A stretch of DNA of 64,000 nucleotides from Pogonophryne albipinna (lineage: Eukaryota; Chordata; Actinopteri; Perciformes; Artedidraconidae), in NCBI GenBank assembly GCA_028583405.1, contig JAPTMU010000274.1, forward strand, positions 186,001 to 250,000, given 5' to 3'. Made by a program: the position numbers and the translations under genes. Below, in pieces: positions 35,501 to 46,353 of this stretch (within the stretch, counting starts at the first letter, position 1; the number at the start of each line of letters is the position of its first letter). The notes below the pieces were generated by a model, which worked only from the letters and a program-made list of their open reading frames with translations, was not told the DNA's origin and ran no database searches.

Positions 35501-36638
35501 ATTTGTTTAGTATGAGACAACCACTCACAATATATACCGGTAAGCTCACATTCTGGTTCAAATCGTCTACAGAGTTAAACATTTGAGCTTGGTTCCTAAA
35601 AGCCGTTCGCAGTTTTTAGGACATTTTTAATACAGCTTCACACTAAACAGAGATACTAAAATCACTATTGTGTGTTAGTGTGTCTCATCGGGTTGCACAG
35701 AACGACCATGCAAGACGTGCATCTCAAAGTAGCACTGAAGCACACTTGGTGGAGACCTACGCACTGAGACACAAATAATCTAATGTGGTTAAACCGGACA
35801 CTCTTTTTCACATGTGGCATGTTGTCTGAGAACATTTCACCTGTATCTTGTCAAGACCATGTCTCCAACCTATATAATAACAGGTCACAAGTCAGGAGCA
35901 CAACACGTGCATGGCCTCTACAATTCTTTAATTTCCACGGTCAAGCAGCAGCATCCTACACAGGCTGGTTCAAGCTGCACAGCCATTGAGCCACTTCAGA
36001 CCTTCCTGTCTTCACCACCAGGCCCAAGAGTGGCTCATGTCTGCCTTTCTCTAGTTACCCTGGAGGTGGTGCTCTCAGCATTAAAACATGAGCCATTGCT
36101 CTCCTTGAAACCGTTCAGCTGAAATGGCTTTCTCTCAAGTCTTTATTTTTGTTGGCCTTTTTGTCAACCAATACAAAAAGGAAATCTCCCTATGAGGACC
36201 AAGCATGACAGGCCACCTTACAAAGTGAATATAGATAGTGGAGAGATGAACAATCCAAGTTAGTATTGAACATGTGTAAAATATGGAAAGGAGCAAAAGT
36301 GTCTCAACCACTCTCTTATATTGTGTTTGCTTAAAGATTTACGAAAAGTGAAATGTTGTCAAAGATCATGACGACATTTTATTTATTTTTTGATATACAT
36401 TTTTTTGTTCTTTCTAGCAGGTTCTCAGGAAGTGAAAGGCAGACAGGAGCATCACAATGAGAATGTAAGTCTGAGGGGCAATAAACAATAAGCCATGTAT
36501 TTAATCATGTACAGTATATCATAGTTGGTGTCTTCCTTATTCCAGATGGAGACATACCATATGTACGCAGCCATCTCGGAGGAGCCGGCGGCATCGGACC
36601 TCAAGAGTATAATGTACAGCACCGTGCAGTCACACTGA
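32526..36638 (+). CDS. Receptor-family gene D: two-Ig receptor with ITIM-like tail
   Basis: The exons are 32526-32559, 32815-32841, 32973-33254, 33702-33995, 34274-34321, 34664-34738, 34892-34936, 35020-35088, 35252-35347, 36421-36464 and 36546-36638. They total 1107 nt (368 residues) with all phases matching. The signal peptide starts MAEPLLVFILIYSF. Both Ig domains are the four-cysteine type; the third, B-type domain is absent. Four Ser/Thr/Pro stalk exons precede a membrane helix (FVAVVAGCGVTVGVILLVSGIL). The tail reads TYHMYAAISEE and ends IMYSTVQSH. IMYSTV fits the ITIM consensus (I-x-Y-x-x-V) that recruits SHP phosphatases. It is the best candidate inhibitory receptor here. ATTAAA near 36752 may be the poly(A) signal. 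Confidence 0.8.
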
Positions 36639-37442
36639 AACGATACCATTCAGAGAGAGAAGCAGACAGCCTAACAACTGTTACTGATATTAACTTTGTG
36701 TACGACGTTCACTGGTATAATGCTGATTGAGTTTTAGAGTTTTTACAACTATTAAAGCTTTGCAATTTTCAAGTTAAAGTCTATTATGTACAAAGCTCAG
36801 CATTTGTTTCAAGCGGCATTTAAATGTTGCTTTTTTCAGATCAAGATTAAAAAAGTATTTAGTTCAGCTTCTTATCTACAGCAAAGATCACTTCAGTCCT
36901 ATTTTATTTACTTTGACACTGTTTTTAACAGGTTTAGGTTTTATTTTATCTGACTATGAACTTTACGTGCAATAAAATGTTTCTACAAATACTGTAAAAA
37001 GATATGTTGACACTTAATTTGCTTTTTGTTTGAATGTCATTTGTCAATTGCTCTTTATCATAAATGATGGCTGGACCTGAACCATTCTCTGATCTTTCTC
37101 ATGCACGTTGAGCTTTTCTGAAATGTGCTCTGATTTAAAACAAGAAGAAAGCAAAAATAAAGGAGTTTAAATTATTTGGCTGTATTAAATTATTCACTTT
37201 TAATGTGGGAGATTGTGTAAATCAGAGAAGGCTTAGATGAGCGTGGAATTGGTCTGGATTTACAATGATGAAAAAGGAGAAAGCTATTGATGAGAAGTGT
37301 GTTATAATAGCTCATTTTGCTCTATGCACTCTTTTCCCTAAAATGGTAATGACAACAGCAGAGAAGCAACATCAGTCCTGAGAGAGACTGTGTACAGTTC
37401 ATTTGAAATCCAAGCAATATCTTTGGCATTTAACTTTGCCTT
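36639..37442. other. Gene D 3' UTR and spacer
   Basis: This is AT-rich and non-coding. It ends at the left boundary of the Ngaro-like element. Confidence 0.4.
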
Positions 37443-37613
37443 ATGTAGCTTAGTGCAAGTTCAATCAAGAAGACAATATCATCTGGTGTCACACGTTATC
37501 TCAATAAGCGATCAGGGGCGTTACGCCACGGCTAGCCAATCATCGCACCTGCTAACTCCTTTAAATCTGCTCTCCCCTCCTTGTCAGTTGTCATTTCAGG
37601 TGTCAATGCACAA
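37443..37613 (+). repeat. Ngaro split repeat A1
   Basis: Starts atgtagcttagtgcaagttc and ends aggtgtcaatgcacaa. It is about 95% identical to 45445-45616. Confidence 0.9.
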
Positions 37614-37680
37614 TGGTAGTAAACTAATACTCCTCTGCAAAACACTCAGGAAAGATACAAAATAAATAAAAAACCTCACA

Positions 37681-40376
37681 ATGTCTAACACAGACTCTTC
37701 CGACAACGGACCGTTTCCAAAGGGTCTCGATCCCGGCTCCGACGTACCTCCAGATGCAGCTTCCAACTCCTCAAGCCTCCGGCGCACGAGCGCCCGTCTG
37801 GCTTCCCGTGGCGGCTCACAATCAGCAGAAGCAGACTTCATCATCGCCCATCTACGGCAGCAGGGCATCTCCGCAGCCTCAGATCTCCCTCTCTCCCAGC
37901 TCCGGGGGCTCTCGGACCATGTCTCCGGCGCGGTCCCCCAGCCCAGGGCAGCAGCCCCAGCAGCTCCAGCCAACTCTCCAGCCAACACTCCCGAGAGACC
38001 AGGGCGAGGACGCGGGCGGAGCCGCGGGGGGAAAAGGACAAAAAAGTCAAGTCCCTCTACAGCCCGTATAAAGGCCCAGCTGGAGCTTCAACCTCTTCAG
38101 CGAACTGGGCCGGGGTCCCCGCTTCGCTGCCGCCAGGATTTATGCCGGGTCATGGGGTTTTTCATCCACAAATCATAGCTCCCTCTCAGTGGCGGCGCCA
38201 GAGATTTTCTCTAGGGGGTGCTGTGGGGTAGCTTGACGTTTCATAGAGGGTGCTCAAACATTAAGGGTTTCCCATTAATACACCAGCGCAACAGTTGAAT
38301 TTTCTATTGCAACACTTCCCACACGCACACACAGTGTACCCGCGACTGTTACAATGAAGGCTCGGTAATCAGCGACGGGATATAGGTGTAAGCAGGGGTA
38401 AAGTGCTATTTTTACAAGTGGGGGGTGGACCTCACCTCCTCTAGGAGGGTCCTCACCTTCTTTAGTGGGAAGATTTTTTTTTAAATATTGAAGTTAAAAG
38501 CATCAATCTGGTGCACTTTGAGAGAAAAATGAAGAGATCTATGGATATACTGTATCTCTCAACATACATATGAAACAGAACTGTAAACAGATTTTCTATT
38601 TCTTTATAGATATTTTACAAATCACTCCCCTTTTAAAACAAACCGTTTGAGACCCACTGAGATAACTAGACTAAAGTTAACTATCTAAACACTGAGAGTC
38701 CTTTACTTCACCTGAGCTGAGGTTACCTGAGACTCAGTCTGACAGGAGAGAGTTCTCCCTCCACCTTGTTGTTGAAAAAGCTCCTTATATCCGTTAGCTT
38801 GGCTAGCTAGCACCAGATGCTAACCACAACGATCTCCGGTAGATACCCACCGGTGCGCGAGCTCTCTCTCTCGCTCGCTTGCGCACGCACACAAAATGGC
38901 TCTTACCACACACACACAGAGCAGAGCTTGAATGAAACAGAGAACCAGAAGTAAGCTACTTGTACTCACAAGGCCTATTATGTGCAGAATCCCTCTCGCT
39001 TTCAGTTGGTTTTGATTGAGTGTCCACACGTGGACGTTTAAGGACTAAAAAACGATCCATTTGTCACTTTGCTGTTGGGCTCCAGCTAACAGGAAGTCAC
39101 TCAAGTGTCACAAAGTAATTTAGCCTATGGGTAGGTCAAAAATCTAATGGGTGCTGGCCATTGGCCTAATCATATCACCTGTGTTGGCTTTATGTTTTTG
39201 GTCAAACATTTGTTTGTTTCACATTTGCATTGATGTAATCAATAATTTTTCTGATTTAATTTAATAAAAATAATAATAATAATTTTCGAAAAAAAAAAAA
39301 AAACACATATTTCTTGGGGGTGCTTAGGGGGTGCTTTGGCAATCCTGGGGGGTGCTTCAGCACCCCCTATCTCCCCCCTGGCGCCGCCCCTGCTCCCTCT
39401 CACTCCCTGGCTTCCGCACTCCCAGCACCTCACTCATAAGCCTGGATCATTGAAAGGCAATCATAACATTTTTCACTGAGGTGTGAAAGATGGCCCGGAA
39501 CCAATGCTCTCATAAGCTTATCAGGTGTCATAACTGTGTGTGAGGCAAATTCTTGATTATTGGAAGCAAAATTGACTTGCCTTAAAATTTGGTTGGAATG
39601 GATGATCAGGATCAACGTGAGGTCTGGGATATTGTGGAAGTAAACCATATATTCCCCAGAGCGCTCACATTTCCTCTCGTCTGAGAGCGAAAATCCTCGA
39701 AGGGAAAGACATTAATTTAGTCAGCCTCATTTTGCCTTCCCCGGAGTGCGACAAGTCCATCGCCACGGGAGGAAGCATCACCGCCGTTTTTAAGTCCGCA
39801 GATCCTCGGCTCAGCATAGGACCATTTCTGGTTGCTTTCGGCATCTTCCACGATGTCCTGTGTTCCGTTTACCCGGAAAGAAGAATTGAGTTAGACGCTT
39901 ATCTGGGCACCATCGGCGATCTTTATCTCAAATATGGGAAATCCACGTTCTACTCCTATCACAAGAGCTTTTCTAGCAAAGCAGCGTTTCACTTAGCCCA
40001 CTGCAACATTCGCCTGGACTGGTCCGTGCTGGACACCGAGCTGCTTGTGATGGCTACCGGCGGGCAACAAGTCGCTTCGTGCATTAGCTGCGGGATGCAG
40101 GGCCACACCTCCCCCTTCTGCCCATCAGTGCCTCTCTCCGGGTCCAGAGCTTTTCCTACGTCACAGTCTGGGAATAATAGACAAAACCGTCAGGTGCAGA
40201 GTAGGCAAGACGACAGGATCTGTAATGGGTTCAACGAAAATGTCTGCCCCTTTCCTTATTGTTCTTTTCTCCATGTCTGCAGTGCCTGCAAGGAAGCTCA
40301 CCCGAAGTCAGTTTGCCCCAGGCGCGGCCGCGCCAACTTCCCGCAGCAGAAACCACGTGGTGGAAAAAAGTTCTGA
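37681..40376 (+). pseudogene. Ngaro Gag-like protein, interrupted by a hAT insertion
   Basis: The N-terminal part (from the ATG at 37681) is Ser/Pro/Ala-rich with an RG-rich basic stretch (RGRGRSRGGKRTKK). It runs off frame near 38045 and is split at 38187 by a hAT element. Coding resumes after 39400. The C-terminal block (39732-40376) contains a CCHC knuckle (CX2CX4HX4C, at CISCGMQGHTSPFC) and a further Cys/His cluster (CPFPYCSFLHVCSACKEAHP). These are nucleocapsid-type RNA-binding motifs. The protein would package element RNA, but it is inactivated here. Confidence 0.7.
38187..39392. mobile_element. hAT element inserted in Ngaro gag
   Basis: The ends cagtggcggcgccag and ctggcgccgcccctg are flanked by the 8-bp duplication ctccctct (38179-38186 and 39393-39400). 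The subterminal regions are rich in gggggtgct/agcacccc. An internal stretch near 38410-38525 is shared with the element at 42783. There is no transposase ORF. Confidence 0.93.
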
Positions 40377-40528
40377 AACATCACCTTTCCACCCCCATCA
40401 ATATCCCACATTTAGCAGCAGCGCTTTCTACTCACCCAGATCCCGTGTTCGTAGAATATCTCCTCTCAGGGCTCTCTCAAGGCTTCAGGGTCGGGGTTAT
40501 TTCTCCTCCCTCCGTGTCCTTTGTTTAA

Positions 40529-43500
40529 AAAAATCTGCAATCAGCAGTTAAAGAACCCTTCATAGTCTCCCAGCTTATCGAGAAAGAACTCAACAAAGGA
40601 TACCTAATCGGTCCTTTTCACTCACCCCCGTTCCCAGTGTTCCGGACAAGTCCAATAGGAGTAGCCACACGTAAATACTCTGAGAAGAAAAGGCTGATTT
40701 TCGATCTGTCCGCACCCCGCTCCGGCCCGTTTTGCAGCATTAACAGCCTCATTCCTCCAGAGCCATTCTCCCTTCATTATGCCTCAGTCGATAACGCAAT
40801 CAAACTAATCAAGTTCGCGGGGCAAGGAGCCTGGCTCTCCAAGGCAGACATTACTGACGCGTTCAAGATCATTCCCATCCATCCATCCCAGTGGAACATG
40901 TTCGGCATTAAGTGGGAAGCTAAATTCTACTTCGCGGTCCGCTTGACTTTCGGGTGCAGCAGTAGCCCCTGTATTTTTAATTCCTTTTCCGAAGCTCTCT
41001 GCTGGATCCTGCTGAACAATGTCAGGATTCCCTCCGTTCTCCACTTGCTGGACGATTTTCTCCTCGTAGATCCCCCTCGGGATAACTCAGGCGCTTCCCT
41101 GGCAAAACTCAAATGCTTCTTTCAGGAGCTAGGCGTCCCCTTATCCGGAGAGAAAACCATAGGACCCGACACAAGCTTGGAGTTCTTAGGCATCACACTC
41201 GACTCCATAGACATGAAAGCATCTCTCCCCATCGACAAACTGCAGTGCATACGCGACATCACTAAATCCTATTGCGAGCAACAAGTCATCACCAAACAAC
41301 AGCTGCTCTCCCTCCTCGGGCACCTTAACTTTGCCATGCGCGTCATCCCCCAGGGGCGCTCATTCATCTCCCACCTCCTGGACGCAGCGTCGGCTGTAAT
41401 AAACCTCCATGACCGCGTGTTTCTAGACGAAGGCTGCCGCTCAGACCTATGCTTCTGGTCTCTCCTGCTCGCCCACTGGAATGGCATCACCTTCTTTTAC
41501 GACGACCTCGTGTACTCCTCTGATTCAATGAGGTTTTTCACGGATGCTGCCCCATCCGTGGGTTTTGGGGGTTTCTTTTAGGGAGAGTGGTTTGCGGGCC
41601 CATGGCCTCCCTCATTCCCCAATCATGCCTCATCCTCCGCCCTGCACGAGATCTATCCGATTGCTGTTGCCTGCCACGTGTGGGGCCACCTCTGGCTACG
41701 GAAACGCATCTCGATGCTCTGCGACAACCAATCAGTGGTCGGGATTATCAATAAAGGTCGCTCCTCGTGCAGTGATATTATGCCGTTCATGAGAAGCATC
41801 ACGTGGTCCTCCCTCACCTACAACTTTCTCATCTCAGCTCGTCACGTCCCCGGCCACCTCAATATAGTGGCTGATTCCCTCTCTCGCTTTCAATTTCAGA
41901 CATTCCGGAACCTCTGCCCGGAAGCCAGCCCGCAACCCGTCGGGATTCCTCCCCTGCATCTCCTCCCCTGCATCTCCTCCCCTGCATCTCCTCTCTCTTC
42001 ATTAAACAAGAGCCCCTTTGCTAGGCACCTAGAGTCCGCCAGATATTTTATGAGGAAAGGCTTAGCCGCTTCCACCCTCAAAACGTACGACTTTGCATGG
42101 AGAACGTTCGCTTTCTTTTGTGTTTCCGTAGGCATCTCACTTAAACCCGTTCTCATCCCCACCGTGTGCGCCTTCATGTGCTACTGTGCCACTGATCGCC
42201 ACCTCAAACCCCAATACATCCGGGGCCTCTTAGCAGGAGTACAGTTTAACGTTCGCTGCTTCGATCCCAGCTTCCCCAGCTTGTTTGCTAACCAATCAGT
42301 TAAACTCATACTTAGAGGTCTTCTAAAAACGTTTCCCCCAGCTTTAGACCATAGACGACCCATTACACTCTCCACTCTGCGCCTCATGCTCTCCAAATTT
42401 AGAGAAGGATTATTTTCTCCCTACATCGACACGCTACTCGATGCAGTATTCCTGCTGGCATTCTATGCTTTTCTTAGACCAGGCGAATTTACCACAGCTT
42501 CCCTAACGTTCAATCCCAATCAAGACGTCTGCCTTGCCGACTTATCCTTCTACGCTAGCCATTTTAGTTTAAGCATTAAGCACTCCAAATGCGGAGGCGT
42601 TTGCTCCGTCATCGCAGCTCGCAACGATTCCCCGTTCTGCCCTTATAAATCCATAATCAAATTCCTGCATTTTAGACCTTCCATTAATCCTCTCTCACCA
42701 CTATTTCTTATTTCAGGGAATATTCCCTTAACTCAACGCCAGTTCAATCATTACTTAAAGCAAGTTCTCATTAGATCCGGCTCAGTGGCGGATTTAGGAT
42801 TGTAGGAGATCCGGGGCTTAGCCCAGGAGTTGTTGGGGGGGGGTACAGTGCTATTTTGTATAAGTGGGGGGTGGACCGAACATCTTTTAGGGGGGTCGTC
42901 GCCTCCTCTGGGGGGGTCCGGGGGCATGCTCCCCCGGGAAGATTTTTTTTTAAATATTGAAGTTGAAAGCATCAATCTGGTGCACTTTGAGAGCAACATT
43001 AACCCTACCTTAATAACACCTTAAAGCGGACAAAAGGCACTGGAGAACACTCATTAACACCCTTTAATGAAGCAAACTAATGCCTTAATTCACTCAAACA
43101 GTCTTTATTAAGGTGAAACGAATGTGCATAGAGTTTTAAAGGATGCGGATAGTCTCACCTTGATTCTGGCGCATTGCTTATCGTTTTATAGATCTATTCT
43201 CATCCACCATCTTTGTTTGTGACGTAAAAAATGTGTAAGAGTCACGTTTCTGAATCGGACACTCTGATGCAGTCACAGCCAATCGGATTCAGAGGGTTGC
43301 CTGTCAGTTCCGTTGTTATGTGTACTGAAACGAGAGCCGGTATGATTCCACACGCGAAAACAAAATAAAAAATGGAATACGTTATTTTAGTGTCTTAAAA
43401 GTAGACTGAGGTATGAAGGGTTAACGTTACATCTTAGGATAATTTTTAGTCATGTTCTGTATACATACTAACATATAAGGGTATACTTAGTGTGGTTACT

Positions 43501-44138
43501 CCATGTTTACTAACTATAACATTAACGTTACATCACTCTTTTTCACTTCTTACTCAGTCAGCCAGAGTGCAGATATCACCATTAGATTCACAAACCTGAA
43601 ACATCATCCATTTCTTCACTGCTGGTGATGACATTGTTGTCAGCTGCTGATACTGCAGCTGCTGCAGCTTGTGGCGCCTGCTTCAATGAAAATAACTTTC
43701 TAATATCCATAACTGTATAGGCTATTAGCTTAAAACTCGTCAGGCACTAGGAAGGATCACTTCTACTTCAGGGCAGGCTACGCAGTACGCAGGCTAATGT
43801 CCCGCAGCGGATGCCTCTCTGGTGGACTCCGGTACTGCACATTACTCCCGATTTTTTTTTTTTTAAGTGAAACATCCGGGGCTTTTCAGAAAACATCCGG
43901 GGCTTGAGCCCAAGTAGCCACCCCCTAGCGCCGCCACTGATCCGGCTTATCACCCCAATTATTCTCGGGGCATTCGTTCAGGATAGGCGCAGCTACCTCC
44001 GCTGCTAATCAAGGCGTCTCATCCTCATCCCTGCAACAACTCGGACGATGGTCCTCCTCTGCCTTCACATCCTACATCCGCCCGGACATCAGTGCCGTGC
44101 TGGCTATCCAAAGGTCCCTCAAACACAAAAAATGGTAA
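40529..44138 (+). pseudogene. Ngaro reverse transcriptase, RNase H and tyrosine recombinase
   Basis: The frame opens just after a TAA at about 40526. The RT part has LIEKELNKGYLIGPF, RLIFDLSAPRSG, SKADITDAFKI, the catalytic LLDDFLL and LEFLGITLDS. RNase H includes FFTDAAPSVGFGG and LCDNQSVVGIINKG. The recombinase has AFYAFLRPGEF before the insertion and GHSFRIGAAT...LGRWSS..SYIRP after it, which places the conserved R, H-x-x-R and Y. A TAG at 41579-41581 interrupts RNase H, and a hAT element (42783-43939) splits the recombinase. The stop is at 44136-44138. With the insertion in place the protein cannot be made. Confidence 0.85.
42783..43939. mobile_element. hAT element inserted in the Ngaro recombinase
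   Basis: The ends cagtggcgg and ccgccactg are flanked by the 8-bp duplication atccggct (42775-42782 and 43940-43947). Part of it (for example the block around 42935-42995) closely matches 38475-38530, so the two insertions belong to related subfamilies. It is non-coding. Confidence 0.93.
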
Positions 44139-44204
44139 TTATGCCTATAACTGGTGGTGGTCAACACGTCAGCATGTATACGTGTCAACTGTTCTCGTAA
44201 CTGT

Positions 44205-45160
44205 CAGGCTATGACTCCGGGTCTGCGCACGCTAACTCTGCAAGTGCAGTTTGCGGACGTGGGTCTGCGTTAGGTTTAACCCTGCGATGCAGGTTGCGGA
44301 CATAGGTCCGCGTTAGGTTTAACCCTGCGGGTGCAGGTTGCGGACACGGGTCCGCGTTAGGTTTAACCCTGCGGGTGCAGGTTGCGGACACGGGTCCGCG
44401 TTAGGTTTAACCCTGCGGGTGCAGGTTGCGGACACGGGTCTGCGTTAGGTTTAACCCTGCGGATGCAGGTTGCGGACATGGGTCTGCATTAGGTTTAACC
44501 CTGCGAATGATGTTTAACCCTGCAGTGCAGGTTGCGGCCAGTGGGTCCACGCATGTCTAACCCCGCAGCCCGGAAGCGATTCCGGCGCCTCATCACGTCC
44601 CCATGTTAATCTCGTGGTCAACACGTCAGCATGTATACGTGTCAACTGTTCTCGTAACTGTCAGGCTATGACTCCGGGTCTGCGCACGCTAACTCTGCAA
44701 GTGCAGGTTGCGGACATGGGTCTGCGTTAGGTTTAACCCTGCGATGCAGGTTGCGGACATAGGTCCGCGTTAGGTTTAACCCTGCGGGTGCAGGTTGCGG
44801 ACACAGGTCCGCGTTAGGTTTAACCCTGCGGGTGCAGGTTGCGGACACGGGTCTGCGTTAGGTTTAACCCTGCGGGTGCAGGTTGCGGACATGGGTCTGC
44901 GTTAGGTTTAACCCTGCGATGCAGGTTGCGGACATGGGTCTGCGTTAGGTTTAACCCTGCGATGCAGGTTGCGGACATGGGTCTGCGTTAGGTTTAACCC
45001 TGCGGATGCAGGTTGCGGACATGGTAGGTTTAACCCTGTGAATGATGTTTAACCCTGCGGGTGCAGATTGCGGCCAGTGGGTCCGCGCTTAGGTTTAACC
45101 CTGCAGTGCAGGTTGCGGCCAGTGGGTCTGCGCATGTCTAACCCTGCAGTCCGGAAGCGA
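44205..45160. repeat. GC-rich minisatellite inside the Ngaro element
   Basis: About twenty copies of a unit of roughly 40 bp (ggtttaaccctgcg, then gtgcaggttgcgga and a gggtctgcgtta block) form two superblocks. The leader gtggtcaacacgtcagcatg begins each, at about 44157 and 44612. The array lies between the recombinase stop and B1. Confidence 0.92.
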
Positions 45161-45272
45161 TTCCGGCGCCTCATCACGTCCCCATGTTAATCTCTCATTT
45201 CATCCATAGATCTCCGCAGCCAGCCGCAAGGTAAGAATTGCTCACAGCTCAGTACTTCATACTTCACTTCTT

Positions 45273-45899
45273 GGGGGTTCATCAGAGCGGTTCTTTCCCT
45301 CCTGAATGATCATCCTGCAAACCCGGGGCTTAATCGCCAAAACATCATTACAGTTACTTGTTGTAATACGTCAATCACTATTCCCGCATATCATGTGTCC
45401 CGATAATAAACATGTATTTCATACATCACGTCTCTCCTGATTGAAATGTAGCTTAGCGCAAGTTCAATCAAGAAGACAATATCATCTGGTGTCACACGTT
45501 ATCTCAATAAGCGATCAGGGGCGTTACGCTCCGGCTAGCCAATCATCGCACCTGCTAACCCCTTTAAATCTGCTCTCCCCTCCCTGTCAGTTGTCATTTC
45601 AGGTGTCAACGCACAACCCTCCTCCACCCCTTCGCCTTCTGTCTCCTAAATACAGGGCCAAGCTAAAACCTTCTCCCTTCAGATCGGACCGAACTACTAT
45701 CACCACCACCAGTGTCTAGACCCCGGGGGGGTTCATCAGAGCGGTTCTTTCCCTCCTGAATGATCGTCCTGCAAACCCGGGGCCTAATCGCCAAAACATC
45801 ATTACAGTTACTTGTTGTAATACGTCAATCACTATTCCCGCACATCATGTGTCCCGATAATAAACATGTATTTCATACATCACGTCTCTCCTGATTGAA
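45273..45899 (+). repeat. Ngaro 3' split repeats B1-A2-B2
   Basis: B1 (45273-45444) and B2 (45726-45899) both begin gggttcatcagagcggttc and end cgtctctcctgattgaa. A2 (45445-45616) matches A1. An unrepeated 109-bp segment (45617-45725) separates A2 and B2. Recombination between split repeats is the proposed way these elements form circular DNA for integration. Confidence 0.88.
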
Positions 45900-46114
45900 C
45901 ATATGTTCAGGTTAATATATGTAAAAATAATCATTATCTTTATGAGCAGAAATTAGAATGATGGCTAAATTGAATATATAATTGTATATATTAATAATAG
46001 AAACAAAAGTTATGTCTTATATCAAAGAATATAACTTTGATCACGTGTTGCAATGCTACACAACTTAAAACAACTCCTTTAGTGAACACTTGCTTGGTTT
46101 TATATAACCACAGT

Positions 46115-46190
<76 letters not shown>

Positions 46191-46353
46191 TAATGTGTGG
46201 TATATTAAATCTAAAAAAAACATAATAGGTATACTTCGAAGAAAGTGGCCTGTATGTTAATGTTATTCACGTCTAAAGCTACCTGCGGCTTTCCTGCTCG
46301 TTTTGTTGAATTACACTTGAGACTTTCACACAGTCAGACACACGAGCTTCATC
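45900..46353. other. Spacer before gene E with a (CA)n microsatellite
   Basis: The array (CA)n occupies 46115-46187. The remaining sequence is AT-rich and ends in the short receptor-type leader before the ATG of gene E (gcggctttcctgctcg, cagtcagacacacgagc). Confidence 0.6.

Larger units (their letters stand above)
37443..45899 (+). mobile_element. Ngaro-like tyrosine-recombinase retrotransposon
   Basis: The element has the split-direct-repeat layout of Ngaro elements: A1 (37443-37613), coding region, B1 (45273-45444), A2 (45445-45616) and B2 (45726-45899). A1 matches A2 and B1 matches B2. It encodes a Gag with zinc knuckles and a fused reverse transcriptase, RNase H and tyrosine recombinase. 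No inverted termini or methyltransferase are seen, which argues against DIRS1. It is broken by two hAT insertions, a gag frameshift and a nonsense codon, and carries a minisatellite between the recombinase and B1. Confidence 0.88.

Noticed and set aside
35783..36122. 68- and 102-codon ORFs in the long intron of gene D
   Set aside because: They overlap in different frames, lie between well-supported phase-compatible exons and resemble no known family.
19825..36638. Assignment of the receptors to NITRs
   Set aside because: The Ig exons lack V-domain and J-like motifs (no FGxGT), and each domain is a single short exon with four cysteines.
44209..44848. Repeated MSATCTRRVKPNAD ORFs on the minus strand
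   Set aside because: They are by-products of the GC-rich minisatellite and match no protein pattern.
44205..45160. CRISPR-like direct repeat array
   Set aside because: Units are contiguous and degenerate, with no unique spacers, inside a eukaryotic retroelement.
37443..45899. DIRS1-type element
   Set aside because: No inverted terminal repeats, internal complementary region or methyltransferase domain is visible; the split direct repeats fit Ngaro.
45991..46225. Poly(Cys-Val) and poly(His-Thr) ORFs
   Set aside because: They are translations of the (CA)n microsatellite.
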